From the NCBI RefSeq assembly GCF_036038375.1, contig NZ_CP107935.1, positions 3,286,001 to 3,350,000 of the forward strand: a DNA stretch of 64,000 nucleotides, given 5' to 3'. Positions 1 through 9,251 of this stretch are shown one piece after another. Made by a program: the position numbers and the translations under genes. The DNA is from Streptomyces sp. NBC_00414 (GTDB lineage Bacteria > Actinomycetota > Actinomycetes > Streptomycetales > Streptomycetaceae). The notes beneath the pieces are model-generated. The model had not been told where the DNA came from, searched no databases, and saw only the letters and a program-made list of their open reading frames with translations. Positions within the stretch are counted from its first letter, which is position 1. The number at the start of each line of letters is the position of its first letter.

Positions 1-1391
1 CGAGCGACGACGGCTCCTACCGGGTCCGTACGCTGCCGCCCGAGGCCCGTGCCGAACCGGGCACCACCGTGTACCTGGAGGCCCGTCCGGGCGCCGCCGA
101 CTGGCTGGCGGAGGAGCGGGTGCTGTCGCTGGCCCGGGACTTCGGTTCGCTGCTGCCGTACGACATCCGGGTGGGCGGGGAGGCGGTGGCGGATCTGCCG
201 GCGCCCTGGGACCGGTCGTATCCCGGTCCCGCCGCCCGGCGGGTCGCCCTCGCCCGGCACTGCCACGACCTGTTCGGGTTCACACCGCTGGACTCGATCG
301 AGCTGAACGTGCCGCTGGCCGGGATCCGCGGAGTGGCGTACGTGCTGCCGTCCGCGGTGAGCCCCGCCCAGCGCGCCGGTCACCGGGTGCATCTGAAGGG
401 CATGCTGCTCACCGAGCGGGCCGAACAGCTGCTGCCCGACTGGGCGTTCTTCGTGCGCTGCGTGCTGGACACGGACAGCCTGCGGCCCACCGCGTCCCGG
501 GAGTCGCTGTACGAGGACGAGACCCTGGCGGGCGTACGGGAGGCGCTGGGCGAGCGGATACGGTCCTGGCTGACGGGGCTCGCGGCCGGTGATCCGGAGC
601 GCCTCGCCGCCTTCCTCGCGGTGCACCACCTGGGGGTGAAGTCCCTGGCGCGGCACGACCGCGAGATGCTGCGCACGATGCTGCCGTGGCTGCCGTTCGA
701 GACCACCGACGGGCCGCTGTCCCTTGAGGAGTTCGCGCGGCGGCACCCGGTGGTGCACTTCACCCGGACCGTGGAGGAGTACCGGCAGGTCGCGCCGATC
801 GCGTCCGCCCAGGGCGTGGGCGTCGTCAACGGCGGCTACACGTACGACAGCGAACTGATCGAGGCGCTGCCCTCCGTGCGCCCGGGGACGGTCGTGGCGG
901 AGCTGGACGCCGACACGGTGACCGCGCACCTGGACGCGGTCGACCCGGCCGTGGAGCTGGCCGTGGCGGCCTTCCTGGGGGCCGCGCGGGCGAAGCTCGA
1001 CCCACTGGGGTGCGATGTCGTCCTGCGGGCCTTCCACCCGGTCTCCGTGCCCGCGCTGCACCTGGACGACCGGGCGGCCCGCCACGAGCAGGCCCGCGCG
1101 GACGCCGAGGAGCAGGCCGACGACCTGTGGGCGGGCATCCTCGGCTCGCTGCGCGGCAGTGCCCCCCGCGCGCGGCTGGTGCTCAACCACCTCAACCCGC
1201 TGATCCGGCGGATCAGTTCGCTCGACGACCGGGAACTGATCGGCACGGCCACGGAGTCGCTCTACGGACAGGCCCTGCTGATGGCCCAGCGTCCCCTGCG
1301 GCCCGCGGACTCGGCGCTGCTGAACCGCTCGTTCTTGGGCCTCCTGGAGTGGGCCACCCACAACGACCCCCCGGAGGAGGGCCACCGATGA
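1..1391 (+). CDS. HSP90-family protein, 3' part
   Basis: The frame is open from base 3 of the window to the TGA at 1389-1391, so the gene starts upstream. The visible 460 or so residues correspond to the middle and C-terminal parts of an HtpG-type chaperone. The stretch LRPTASRESLYEDE (about 480-525) matches the conserved HSP90 middle-domain segment that in HtpG reads like DLPLNVSREML. The N-terminal GHKL ATPase domain lies outside the window, so catalytic residues cannot be checked. The protein would act as a cytosolic ATP-dependent chaperone. The C-terminus ends PPEEGHR and lacks a eukaryotic EEVD tail. Its stop overlaps the start of the following TPR gene by 4 bases, so the two are probably translated and used together. 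Confidence 0.85.
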   Translation, partial: SDDGSYRVRTLPPEARAEPGTTVYLEARPGAADWLAEERVLSLARDFGSLLPYDIRVGGEAVADLPAPWDRSYPGPAARRVALARHCHDLFGFTPLDSIELNVPLAGIRGVAYVLPSAVSPAQRAGHRVHLKGMLLTERAEQLLPDWAFFVRCVLDTDSLRPTASRESLYEDETLAGVREALGERIRSWLTGLAAGDPERLAAFLAVHHLGVKSLARHDREMLRTMLPWLPFETTDGPLSLEEFARRHPVVHFTRTVEEYRQVAPIASAQGVGVVNGGYTYDSELIEALPSVRPGTVVAELDADTVTAHLDAVDPAVELAVAAFLGAARAKLDPLGCDVVLRAFHPVSVPALHLDDRAARHEQARADAEEQADDLWAGILGSLRGSAPRARLVLNHLNPLIRRISSLDDRELIGTATESLYGQALLMAQRPLRPADSALLNRSFLGLLEWATHNDPPEEGHR

Positions 1392-4300
1392 GCGAGCCCA
1401 CGGACCTGGACTTCGACGCGCTGCGCCGGGCGATGCAGGACAACTACGAGCAGCCTGAGGGTCCCGCCCGCAACGCGCGCGCGGAGCAGCTGCTCGTCGA
1501 GGCCGAGAAGCTGAACATCCCGCTCGCGGTGATCGAGGCGCTCGGCCACCAGCTGAAGGTCTACAACTACAGCTCCGAGAAGGACCGGATGTTCGTCCCC
1601 TTCGCGCGCCTGCTGCGCATGTGGGACGAACGGCCCGAGGACTTCGACGAGTACGAGATCCACTCCCTGCACTGGGTCTTCAAGTGGGTGTCCTCGGGGA
1701 TGCTCGGCCAGCCGCACATACCGCTCGCCTCCATAGAGAAGTGGCTCGGCGAGATGGAGTACCGCTACCGGCTCGCCGGCCACTCCGAACGGGCCGTGCG
1801 CGGCGCCGAGTTCAGCGTGGCCAGGGAGGTCGGTGACCTGGCGCGGGCCGAGCGCGCGTACGCGGCGTGGCTGGCCGCGGACCGGGACCGGATGGCCGAC
1901 TGCCACGCCTGTGAGCTGTGCGAGCAGGGCGGCTGGCGGGCCGAGCGGGGCGCGGACGCCGAGGCGCTGGAGCTGTGGCGACCGGTGCTGGAGGGCGAGT
2001 ACACGTGCGCCCACGAACCGCATGCCGTCCTCGCGGCCTCGCTGCTGCCCCTGCTGCGGCTCGGCCGCACGGACGAGGCACGCGCCCACCACCTGCGCGG
2101 CTTCCGGCTCGTGCGCTCCATGGAGAGCATGCGCGGCGCGTACGCGGACCACGTGGAGTTCTGCGCGCTCACCGGCAACGAGGCGCGCGCCCTGGAGCTG
2201 CTCGCGGAGCGGCCCGCGTACTTCACGGACAGCGGCGAGCCGCGCAGCCGGATGGGCTTCCTGGCCGTGGTCGCCCTGCTGGCGGACCGGCTGACGTCCC
2301 TCGGGTTCGACACACAGACCGTGCCCGGTCCGGCCGGACGTGCCTGGACCGCGTCCGAACTCGCCGTCCACGCGCGCGTGGAGGCCCTTTCCCTGGCCGG
2401 GCGCTTCGACGAGCGCAACGGCACGACGCGGGTGAGCGAGCGCGTCCGGCAGCGCATGGACCAGCGGCCGCTGGTGGACCGCCTGCCGCTGGGCGTACGG
2501 GCGGTGCCGACCGTCCCCGCTCCGGTGCGGCCCGTGCCGACTCCCGAGACCGACACCGACACCGACGCCGACGCCGATGCGGGACCGGATCTGCCCGCAC
2601 TGCCCGCGCTGCTCACCGAGGCCCGGCGGCTCGCCGCGGCGCTGCATCCGGAGTCCGTCGCGGCCTGGGCGGCGGTCGCCGAGGCCGTCGGGGACGAGGA
2701 GGCCGGGGCCGAGGAGTTGACCCTTCGCGACCGGGCGGAGATGACCGATCACGAGGCGATGGGTCTCGGCCCCGAGGGTGTGGAGCTGTTCGCCCGCGCC
2801 GCCGAGCTGTACGAGGAGGCGGGCGACCCGGGCGAGGCCCTGGCGGCACGCGCGCGTGGAGCGTACGCACTGGCCCTGTCCGGCCGCAGCCAGGAGGCAC
2901 TGGCCGCGGCCTCGGAGCCGTACGAGCTGGTGCTCGCGCTCTTCGCGGAGGACGCGACCGGACTCCGGCAGGCCGCTTCCGTGCTGGTCGGGCGGGCCCG
3001 GATCCTGCTGCAGCGGGTGCACGAGGCGGCGGAGACGAACGGAGCCGGGGCGGGCGAAGGACCGCGGCGGGGACCGAAGGCTCGGGCCGCCGCGGAGACC
3101 GCCGCCCGGGAGTTGCTGGCCCTCGCCGGGCCGGGCGCCGGGGACGACGTGCTGGTCGCCGCGCGCGCGGCGGAGGCACAGGCGATGCTCGGGGAGCTGG
3201 CGGCGCTCTCCGGAGACGCGGAGACCGCCGCGGAGCTGCTCACACGGGCCTCGGAGGAGTTCGTCGCGGCCGGGGTGCCCTGGTTCGCGGTGGAGTACGA
3301 GGCCAGGCTGACCGGGCTCGCGCGCCACCTGGGCGACGCCGAGGCCGCCGAGCGGGCCGCCAGGGCCGCGCTGGAGCACGGGGCGCCCTTCATGGAGGCG
3401 ACCGGCCATGCCCAGCTGCATCTCCAGCTGGCCGAGATACTCGGCGCCACCGGGCGGTTCGGGGCCGCGGCCGATCACGCCCTGGAGGCGTCGCACTGGG
3501 CCGACGAGGGCGGCGAGAGCGCCACGCTGGGCGCCTGGGCACGGCATCAGCTGGGCGGCCTTCTGCTGCGCCAGGAGCGGTGGGCGGAGGCCGCGGAGGT
3601 CCTGGAGTCGGCGCTGCCCGAACTGAGCGCGCGGACGCACGGCGACGAGGCGATCGTGCAGACCCGGTGGTGGCTCGGCGACTGTCTCACCGAGCTCGGT
3701 GAGCACCGCGAGGCCGCCGAGCACTGGCTCCGGGCCGCCGACATCGCCCGGCAGTGGCCCGAGCAGCAGGACCACGCGACGCTCGCCCACCTCGCCGCGG
3801 AGGCGCTCAGCCAGGCGGGGCTGCTTTCCGAGGCGGAGCGGGCCTACGAGCGCGCCGGTGATCTGTGGGGAACCCTCGGCAACGCCCCCGGGCTGATCCG
3901 CTCGCTGCGGGCCCGCGCGTGGCTCGCGGTGCGCGGGCGGGACGCCGAGGAGGCCGCTGGCTCCGAGCGGCCGGAGGGTACCGGGCTCGACGCGGCGCGG
4001 GAGTTGATGGGCAGGGCGGTCAGTGTGTGCGAGGCCGCCGTGTCCGAGGGCGGGGTGTCCGAGGACGGTGTGTTCGAGGACGGTGTGTTCGAGGACGACG
4101 GGGCCCGTGAGCTGCTCGTGTCCGAACTCGCCCACACGCATCGGCAGTTCGGTGACCTGGTCGCCCGTTCCGTACCCGACGACGCCGAGGACGAGGCGAT
4201 CCGTGCCCTGTTCGAGGAGGCGCTGGCCCATCTCACTCTGGCTGTCTCCGGGTTCCTCTCGCTCGGTGAGGACGCTCTCCACGACCGGACGGGGGCGCAG

Positions 4301-4486
4301 CTTGCCGCCGGGTGGCTGGAGGCCGACCTCGACCATCCGGGGTGGGCGGGGGCGCGGGCTCGGGCGGTGCTTTCCGCGTATGCCGGTCCCGGCGCCGGCG
4401 CTGATGTCGGTGTCGGTGCCGACGAGCTCGTGGGTGCTCGTCTTGCCGAGGCGGAGCGGTTGTTGCGGGCGGTGGAAGGGGGCTGA
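1388..4486 (+). CDS. Large tetratricopeptide-repeat protein coupled to HSP90
   Basis: The ATG at 1388 overlaps the HSP90 stop in an ATGA arrangement and gives 1032 residues. The protein is almost wholly alpha-helical and rich in Ala, Glu and Leu. TPR-like helix pairs occur at roughly residues 240-420 and again at 440-900, for example EAAEHWLRAADIARQW and SEAERAYERAGDLWGTLGN. An acidic low-complexity linker with alternating D-T and D-A pairs lies near residues 387-400. A four-fold pentapeptide-type repeat lies near residue 885. There is no signal peptide or membrane segment, so it is probably cytosolic. TPR proteins scaffold protein-protein contacts, and eukaryotic HSP90 uses TPR co-chaperones. 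A partner role for the upstream chaperone is inferred from the overlap only. The gene is not otherwise recognised. Confidence 0.85.
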   Translation: MSEPTDLDFDALRRAMQDNYEQPEGPARNARAEQLLVEAEKLNIPLAVIEALGHQLKVYNYSSEKDRMFVPFARLLRMWDERPEDFDEYEIHSLHWVFKWVSSGMLGQPHIPLASIEKWLGEMEYRYRLAGHSERAVRGAEFSVAREVGDLARAERAYAAWLAADRDRMADCHACELCEQGGWRAERGADAEALELWRPVLEGEYTCAHEPHAVLAASLLPLLRLGRTDEARAHHLRGFRLVRSMESMRGAYADHVEFCALTGNEARALELLAERPAYFTDSGEPRSRMGFLAVVALLADRLTSLGFDTQTVPGPAGRAWTASELAVHARVEALSLAGRFDERNGTTRVSERVRQRMDQRPLVDRLPLGVRAVPTVPAPVRPVPTPETDTDTDADADAGPDLPALPALLTEARRLAAALHPESVAAWAAVAEAVGDEEAGAEELTLRDRAEMTDHEAMGLGPEGVELFARAAELYEEAGDPGEALAARARGAYALALSGRSQEALAAASEPYELVLALFAEDATGLRQAASVLVGRARILLQRVHEAAETNGAGAGEGPRRGPKARAAAETAARELLALAGPGAGDDVLVAARAAEAQAMLGELAALSGDAETAAELLTRASEEFVAAGVPWFAVEYEARLTGLARHLGDAEAAERAARAALEHGAPFMEATGHAQLHLQLAEILGATGRFGAAADHALEASHWADEGGESATLGAWARHQLGGLLLRQERWAEAAEVLESALPELSARTHGDEAIVQTRWWLGDCLTELGEHREAAEHWLRAADIARQWPEQQDHATLAHLAAEALSQAGLLSEAERAYERAGDLWGTLGNAPGLIRSLRARAWLAVRGRDAEEAAGSERPEGTGLDAARELMGRAVSVCEAAVSEGGVSEDGVFEDGVFEDDGARELLVSELAHTHRQFGDLVARSVPDDAEDEAIRALFEEALAHLTLAVSGFLSLGEDALHDRTGAQLAAGWLEADLDHPGWAGARARAVLSAYAGPGAGADVGVGADELVGARLAEAERLLRAVEGG
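4040..4099 (+). repeat. Four 15-bp in-frame tandem units in the TPR gene
   Basis: Four consecutive 15-base units of the form GTGTCCGAGGACGGT run from 4040 to 4099. They encode VSEGG, VSEDG, VFEDG and VFEDD. The array is in frame with the TPR gene, so copy-number change would lengthen or shorten an acidic surface loop without breaking the frame. Confidence 0.85.
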
Positions 4487-4497
4487 GCGGCGGATTT

Positions 4498-4620
4498 CGG
4501 GTGCGGGTCCGCTGTGGCTGGTCGCGCCGTTCCCCGCGCCCCTGGAGGGCGAAAGACTGCGCCGTTCCCCGCGCCCCCGAAAAGCCAAAGACTGCGCCGT
4601 TCCCCGCGCCCCTTTCGGGG
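4498..4620. repeat. Three 35-bp tandem units of a dispersed GC-rich repeat
   Basis: The 19-base core GCGCCGTTCCCCGCGCCCC begins at 4524, 4559 and 4594, an exact 35-base period. The spacers after the first two cores end in AAAGACT. The lead-in (CGGGTGCGGGT...GTGGCTGGT) also precedes single copies at 9783 and 61886. The array lies between convergent genes, the TPR gene (+) and the DhaL-domain gene (-). Such elements are common at Streptomyces gene ends. Their function is unknown, and no clear terminator is seen here otherwise. Confidence 0.85.
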
Positions 4621-4634
4621 TGTGGTCGGCGGGG

Positions 4635-6362
4635 TTACTCCACGCCGATCAGCAGCAGTGCTCCCTGGCGGCCGCCGCGGTACACGACCGTGTCCACGGC
4701 CAGGTAGGACTCGCGGACCCGGGCTTCCAGGTGGTCCGCGATCGTGTCGGGGGCCTCGTCGCCCAGGACCAGGGTGACCATCTCGCCACCCGCCGAGAGC
4801 ATCCGGTTCAGGACCGACTCGGCGGTGGCCGTGACGTCGGAGCCGATCACGGCCACGTCACCGTCGATGAGGCCGAGGACGTCGCCGGCCTGGCAGATGC
4901 CTGCCATGGTCCAGGACTGGCGTTCCGCGACCTCCACCTCGGCGTAGCGGGTCGCGCCCGCCGCCGAGGTCATCGCGACCACGTCCTCGTCGAAACGTCT
5001 CTCCGGCTCGTGCACGGCGAGCGCGGCGATCCCCTGCACCGCGGAGCGCGTGGGGATCAGCGCGACCCGCACGCCCTCGGTACGGGCCTGCTCGGCCGCC
5101 GCGGCGGCCGTGTGGCGCAGCTCGGCGTCGTTCGGCAGCAGGACCACTTCGAGCGCGTGGGCCCGCCGTACCGCCTCGACCAGTTCTCCGCTGGCCGGCG
5201 GCTCTCCGGGGCGCGCGAGGACGGTGGTGGCTCCGGCCTCCGCGTACAGCCGCGCGAGGCCTTCTCCGGGGACGACGGCCACGACCGCGCGCTGTGCCCT
5301 CTCCCGGACCGGTCGGACGGTCGAACCCGTGGTGTGCGCGTCGGCCGGCCCGAAGTGCGTGATCCGGATCCGGTGCGGGCGGCCGGCCTCGACGCCCGCC
5401 TCGACGGCCGCGCCCGCGTCGTCGACGTGCACATGCACGTTCCACAGTCCGTCCCCGCCGACCACGACGAGCGAGTCCCCGAGGGCGTCGAGCCGGTCGC
5501 GCAGTCGCGCCACGGCTCTGTCGTCCGCCTCCAGGAGGTAGATCACCTCGAACGCCGGGCCGCTCTCCTCCTCCGGAGCGGGAGCGGGGCCGCCGTCCGC
5601 GCACTGCGCGTCCGCCGCCTCCACGCGCGCGTGGGACGCGAGCACCGGGACCGCTCCCACGGCGGGGGCCTCGCCGGTGAACGTCTCCACCAGCGCCGCC
5701 AGCACGGCCACGAGTCCGCGTCCGCCCGCGTCGACCACTCCGGCCCGCTCCAGGACCGCCAGCTGCCCGGGAGTCGCCGCGAGCGCCGCCCGCGCTCCCT
5801 CGTACGCGGCCCGCGCGACCACCGCGCAGTCCCCCTCGGCGCCCGAGGCGGCGTCGGCGGCGGCGGAGGCGACCGTGAGGACCGTGCCCTCGACCGGGTG
5901 CGCGACCGCCTGCCGGGCCGCGTCGGCCGCGTACCGCAGGGCGAGCCGCAGGCCCCGGCCGTCGGTGTGTACGGGGTCGCCGTCGGCGGCGAGCACCTGT
6001 GCCATGCCCCTCAGGAGCTGCGCGAGGATCGTCCCGGAGTTCCCCCTGGCCCCGATGAGAGCGCCGTGCGCCATGGCCCGTACCGCGTCGGCGAGCGTGG
6101 GCCGCTCGACCTCGGGCCCGCGGGGAAAGGTATCGGGCCCCCCGGTGCCGCCGGAGACGGCGGCGTGCGCCGCGAAGACCGCCTCGACCGCCGCGGCCGC
6201 CGACTCGACGGTCAGATAGAGGTTGGTACCGGTGTCCCCGTCCGCGACGGGATAGACATTGATCGCGTCGATCTCCTCGCGCGCGCGGCCCAGGGCCTCC
6301 AGCGCGAGTCCGCACCAGGCGCGTACCGCGGATGCGTCCAATGTCTGCGGCACCTGCGGCAC
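4635..6362 (-). CDS. DhaL/DegV-type protein, FakA (YloV)-like
   Basis: This 575-residue protein has an N-terminal DhaL-type ATP/Mg-binding domain, with NVYPVADGDTGTN at residues 35-47 and a downstream GARGNSGTI motif. The C-terminal half is of the YloV type (DAK2 fusion family). In Firmicutes, YloV/FakA phosphorylates fatty acids presented by a FakB (DegV) protein. No fakB lies nearby, so the substrate here is inferred. The GTG at 6362 was chosen because AAGGAGG lies five bases upstream. An in-frame ATG at 6458 would add 32 residues but has no clear ribosome-binding site. The gene diverges from rpmB, an arrangement usual for actinobacteria. Confidence 0.85.
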   Translation of the reverse strand: MPQVPQTLDASAVRAWCGLALEALGRAREEIDAINVYPVADGDTGTNLYLTVESAAAAVEAVFAAHAAVSGGTGGPDTFPRGPEVERPTLADAVRAMAHGALIGARGNSGTILAQLLRGMAQVLAADGDPVHTDGRGLRLALRYAADAARQAVAHPVEGTVLTVASAAADAASGAEGDCAVVARAAYEGARAALAATPGQLAVLERAGVVDAGGRGLVAVLAALVETFTGEAPAVGAVPVLASHARVEAADAQCADGGPAPAPEEESGPAFEVIYLLEADDRAVARLRDRLDALGDSLVVVGGDGLWNVHVHVDDAGAAVEAGVEAGRPHRIRITHFGPADAHTTGSTVRPVRERAQRAVVAVVPGEGLARLYAEAGATTVLARPGEPPASGELVEAVRRAHALEVVLLPNDAELRHTAAAAAEQARTEGVRVALIPTRSAVQGIAALAVHEPERRFDEDVVAMTSAAGATRYAEVEVAERQSWTMAGICQAGDVLGLIDGDVAVIGSDVTATAESVLNRMLSAGGEMVTLVLGDEAPDTIADHLEARVRESYLAVDTVVYRGGRQGALLLIGVE

Positions 6363-6612
6363 CTGCGCCTCCTTGAGCAGCCGAACGTCCGACGCAGCGT
6401 AGACCCAGGTGGGGTGCCCGCCGGAAGAGGGCGCCGGGAGGGACGTCGCGCGGGACATGGTAGTTTCGTTGTACGGACGCAGTCGTTGTATGCTGCTCCG
6501 GTTGCCCGATCTGATCGGGCCTTCCCCCTGGCAGCGCCACTCAGATCCTACGATCTTGATCTCGGCATGCCGGGATCCACCGTAAGAGCATCTGAAGTCT
6601 TTGGAGTGACCC

Positions 6613-6798
6613 GTGGCTGCCAACTGCGACGTCTGTGGCAAGGGGCCGAGCTTCGGCAACAGCATCTCGCACTCGCACCGCCGTACGTCCCGTCGCTGGA
6701 ACCCGAACATCCAGCGCGTCCGTACCGTGGTCAGCGGGACGCCGAAGCGCGTCAACGCTTGCACCTCGTGCATCAAGGCCGGCAAGGTCTCGCGCTGA
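6613..6798 (+). CDS. rpmB: 50S ribosomal protein L28, zinc-binding form
   Basis: The product is 61 residues, the normal L28 length, and starts [16 protein letters not shown], the L28 signature. Two CxxC pairs (Cys5/Cys8 and Cys50/Cys53) mark the zinc-ribbon form. Streptomycetes usually carry a second, cysteine-free L28 elsewhere that is made under zinc limitation. The start is ATG-like, shortly after GTGACCC; GTG GCT is read as M-A. It is transcribed alone and followed by a strong terminator at 6840. Confidence 0.97.
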   Translation: MAANCDVCGKGPSFGNSISHSHRRTSRRWNPNIQRVRTVVSGTPKRVNACTSCIKAGKVSR

Positions 6799-6839
6799 TC
6801 GCTCTGCAACAGCGCGCAGCCACTGCTGGTCCACCGCTC

Positions 6840-6873
6840 AAAGCCGGTCCCCCTCACGGAGGACCGGCTTTTT
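6840..6873 (+). terminator. Rho-independent terminator of rpmB
   Basis: AAAGCCGGTCC at 6840-6850 pairs with GGACCGGCTTT at 6861-6871, followed by more T residues. It lies 42 bases after the rpmB stop. Confidence 0.9.
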
Positions 6874-6925
6874 GCTGTTCCTCAGCGCCGCTCAGCTGCT
6901 CAGCGCTGCATGGTTGTGCCGCCGC

Positions 6926-7738
6926 TCAGGTGAGCCGCCACCCGTGACGGACCGGGCCGATCCCGGCCCCGAGCGCGAACCCGGCCTCGATCGCCCCGGT
7001 GACGTACTCCTTCGCCGCCACGACCGCGTCCGGTACCGACCCCCCTTTCGCCAGCTCCGAGGCGATCGCGCTGGCGAGCGTGCACCCCGTGCCGTGGGTG
7101 TGCCGGTTGTCGAACCGGGGCGCGCGCAGCCACAGCTCGTCGGAGCCGTCGGTGAGGAAGTCCACCGCGTCCCCGCTGAGGTGACCGCCCTTGATCAGCG
7201 CCCAGGCCGGCCCGTACGACAGCACGGCCGCCGCCGCCCGCCGCATCCCGTCCTCCGACTCGACCGTCACACCCGTGAGCTGGGCCACCTCGTCCAGGTT
7301 CGGGGTCGCCACCGTAGCCACCGGAAGCAGCTTCGTCCGTACGGAGTCCAGTGCGGACGCGGCCAGCAGGGAGTCGCCGTGCTTGGAGACCCCGACCGGG
7401 TCGACGACCACGGGCGCGTCGGTGCCGCCGATCAACTCGGCGACGGCCTCGACGAGTTCGGCGGAGGAGAGCATGCCGGTCTTGACCGCCTGGACGCCGA
7501 TGTCGTCGACCACACTGCGGTACTGGGCGCTCACCGCCTCCACCGGCAGCTCCCAGGCGCCCTGGACGCCGAGGGAGTTCTGCGCGGTGACGGCGGTGAG
7601 CACGCTCATGCCGTGCACGCCGAGCGCGAGCATGGTCTTCAGGTCCGCCTGGATCCCGGCCCCGCCGCCGGAGTCGGAACCCGCGACCGTCAGCACGCGG
7701 GGCGGGACGGGCCGGGTGCCGCCCGGAGGTGTGCTCAT
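6926..7738 (-). CDS. thiD: Hydroxymethylpyrimidine/phosphomethylpyrimidine kinase
   Basis: The product has 270 residues and the ribokinase-fold features of Thi[17 protein letters not shown] near residues 19-34 binds HMP, and [12 protein letters not shown] near residue 225 forms the anion hole with the catalytic base. The enzyme phosphorylates HMP and HMP-P to HMP-PP for thiamine synthesis in the cytosol. The start is an ATG at 7738 that overlaps the thiL stop by 4 bases. thiL and thiD therefore form a coupled two-gene operon read leftward. Confidence 0.95.
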   Translation of the reverse strand: MSTPPGGTRPVPPRVLTVAGSDSGGGAGIQADLKTMLALGVHGMSVLTAVTAQNSLGVQGAWELPVEAVSAQYRSVVDDIGVQAVKTGMLSSAELVEAVAELIGGTDAPVVVDPVGVSKHGDSLLAASALDSVRTKLLPVATVATPNLDEVAQLTGVTVESEDGMRRAAAAVLSYGPAWALIKGGHLSGDAVDFLTDGSDELWLRAPRFDNRHTHGTGCTLASAIASELAKGGSVPDAVVAAKEYVTGAIEAGFALGAGIGPVRHGWRLT

Positions 7739-8700
7739 GACTCGATGTCCCCGAAGTGGTCCCAGCCGCCCTTGCTGGTCCAGGGCGCCCCGTCGACGGT
7801 GACCTGGGGCAGCGCCGACGGATTGAGGACCTCGCCGATCACCTTCCAGCGGGCGGGCAGTTTCACGTCCGCCGGGAAGGTCGCGACGATCGCGTGGTCC
7901 TCGCCGCCGGTGAGCACCCACTGGATCGGGTCGACGCCGACGGCCTGTCCGATGTCGTTCATCTGCGTGGGGATGTCGACGGCGCCGGAGCGGATGTCGA
8001 TGCGCACCTTGCTGGCCTCGGCGATGTGCCCGAGGTCGGCGATCAGCCCGTCGCTGACGTCCGTCATGGAGGTCGCGCCGAGCCCGGCCGCCGCGGGGCC
8101 CGCGTGGTACGGCGGTTCCGGGCGGCGGTGGGCCTCGACGAAGGCGCGCGGCGAGCGGAAGCCACGGGAGAGCACGGCGTGCCCGGCCGCGGACCAGCCC
8201 AGCCAGCCGGTCACGGCCACCACGTCGCCGGGCCGTGCGCCGCCCCGGGTGACCGGCTCGTGGTTGCGCAGGTCGCCGAGCGCGGTGATCGCCACCGTGA
8301 TCGTGTCGCCGCGTACGACGTCTCCGCCGACCACCGCGGCGCCCGCGACCTGGCACTCGTCGCGCAGGCCGTCCATCAGCTCGGAGGGCCAGGTGGCGGG
8401 CAGTTCGGCCGGGACGACCAGGCCGAGGAGCAGCGCGGTCGGCACCGCGCCCATGGCGGCGATGTCCGCGAGGTTCTGCGCGGCCGCCTTGCGCCCGACG
8501 TCGTACGCCGTGGACCAGTCGCGCCGGAAGTGGCGCCCCTCCAGGAGGATGTCGGTGCTCGCCACGACCCTGCGGTCGGGGGCGGCCACCACGGCCGCGT
8601 CGTCACCCGGCCCGACGCGTACCGCCGGGGTGGTGGTGAGCCGGGAGGTGAGCTCCTTGATGAGCCCGAACTCCCCCAGCTCGCCCACGGTTCCCTTCAC
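7735..8700 (-). CDS. thiL: Thiamine-monophosphate kinase
   Basis: This is a 321-residue enzyme of the PurM-like fold that converts thiamine phosphate plus ATP to thiamine diphosphate, the last step of the pathway. Visible motifs are [10 protein letters not shown] (about residues 28-37), [11 protein letters not shown] (Mg/ATP binding), GGDVVRGD and [11 protein letters not shown] near residue 215. The start is GTG at 8700, giving the conserved [14 protein letters not shown] beginning. It is the first gene of the thiL-thiD pair. The 297 bases upstream (8701-8997) hold no gene that I can support; they separate it from the rightward Lrp-type gene. Confidence 0.95.
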   Translation of the reverse strand: MKGTVGELGEFGLIKELTSRLTTTPAVRVGPGDDAAVVAAPDRRVVASTDILLEGRHFRRDWSTAYDVGRKAAAQNLADIAAMGAVPTALLLGLVVPAELPATWPSELMDGLRDECQVAGAAVVGGDVVRGDTITVAITALGDLRNHEPVTRGGARPGDVVAVTGWLGWSAAGHAVLSRGFRSPRAFVEAHRRPEPPYHAGPAAAGLGATSMTDVSDGLIADLGHIAEASKVRIDIRSGAVDIPTQMNDIGQAVGVDPIQWVLTGGEDHAIVATFPADVKLPARWKVIGEVLNPSALPQVTVDGAPWTSKGGWDHFGDIES

Positions 8701-8997
8701 CGAGTCTCACCTGTTCCCTTCGTGCCCATGAGGCGCGTTGCCTTCTGTTCGTGTGTGCGGCCGGTCCGTTCGTGCGGTCGCCCGGCCGGATCGTGCGTGC
8801 GGGCTGATCGTTCGGGCGGGCGCCCGGTCGCGGGCCGTCCCGTACCTCGGTACCGTCGAGTCAACCGTCAACCTGTGCGAGCCGTGTACCCCAACGCGCA
8901 AGCCCCCGCCCCCGCGGGTCTCCCCGTGGCGTGCGGCGACGCGATACCGTGGCGTTCCTTTTCCCCACATGATCCTCGTGGCCGCCCTGGAGGTTCC

Positions 8998-9231
8998 GTG
9001 GTACAGGCGTACATCCTGATCCAGACGGAGGTCGGCAAAGCGTCGACCGTCGCCGAGACGATCAGCAAGATTTCGGGGGTGATCCAGGCCGAGGACGTGA
9101 CAGGGCCGTACGACGTGATCGTGCGGGCCCAAGCCGACACAGTCGACGAACTCGGTCGCATGGTGGTCGCCAAGGTCCAGCAAGTGGACGGCATCACCCG
9201 CACCCTGACCTGCCCGGTCGTGCACCTGTAG
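8998..9231 (+). CDS. Stand-alone Lrp/AsnC ligand-binding (RAM) domain protein
   Basis: The GTG at 8998 has GGAGG five bases upstream and gives 77 residues. The whole protein corresponds to the C-terminal RAM domain of Lrp/AsnC regulators (YILIQTEVGK..., then GPYDVIVRAQADTVDEL and a closing VDGITRTLTCPVV). There is no helix-turn-helix. Such proteins form ring oligomers and may bind amino acids or modulate full-length Lrp proteins; the partner is unknown. It is followed 20 bases later by a DUF3515 lipoprotein gene. Confidence 0.9.
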   Translation: MVQAYILIQTEVGKASTVAETISKISGVIQAEDVTGPYDVIVRAQADTVDELGRMVVAKVQQVDGITRTLTCPVVHL

Positions 9232-9251
9232 CCCCCGTCTACGCTGGGCCG

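Noticed and set aside
1262..4588. A very long open frame on the minus strand opposite the TPR gene
   Set aside because: The plus-strand frame has the expected third-position G/C bias, TPR helix pattern and coupled start. The minus frame is a Gly/Arg/Pro/Leu-rich artefact of high GC.
6363..6857. N-terminal extension of the FakA-like protein to an ATG at 6458 or further upstream
   Set aside because: AAGGAGG sits at the right distance from the GTG at 6362, while the upstream ATG has no such site and the extra residues look unlike the family.
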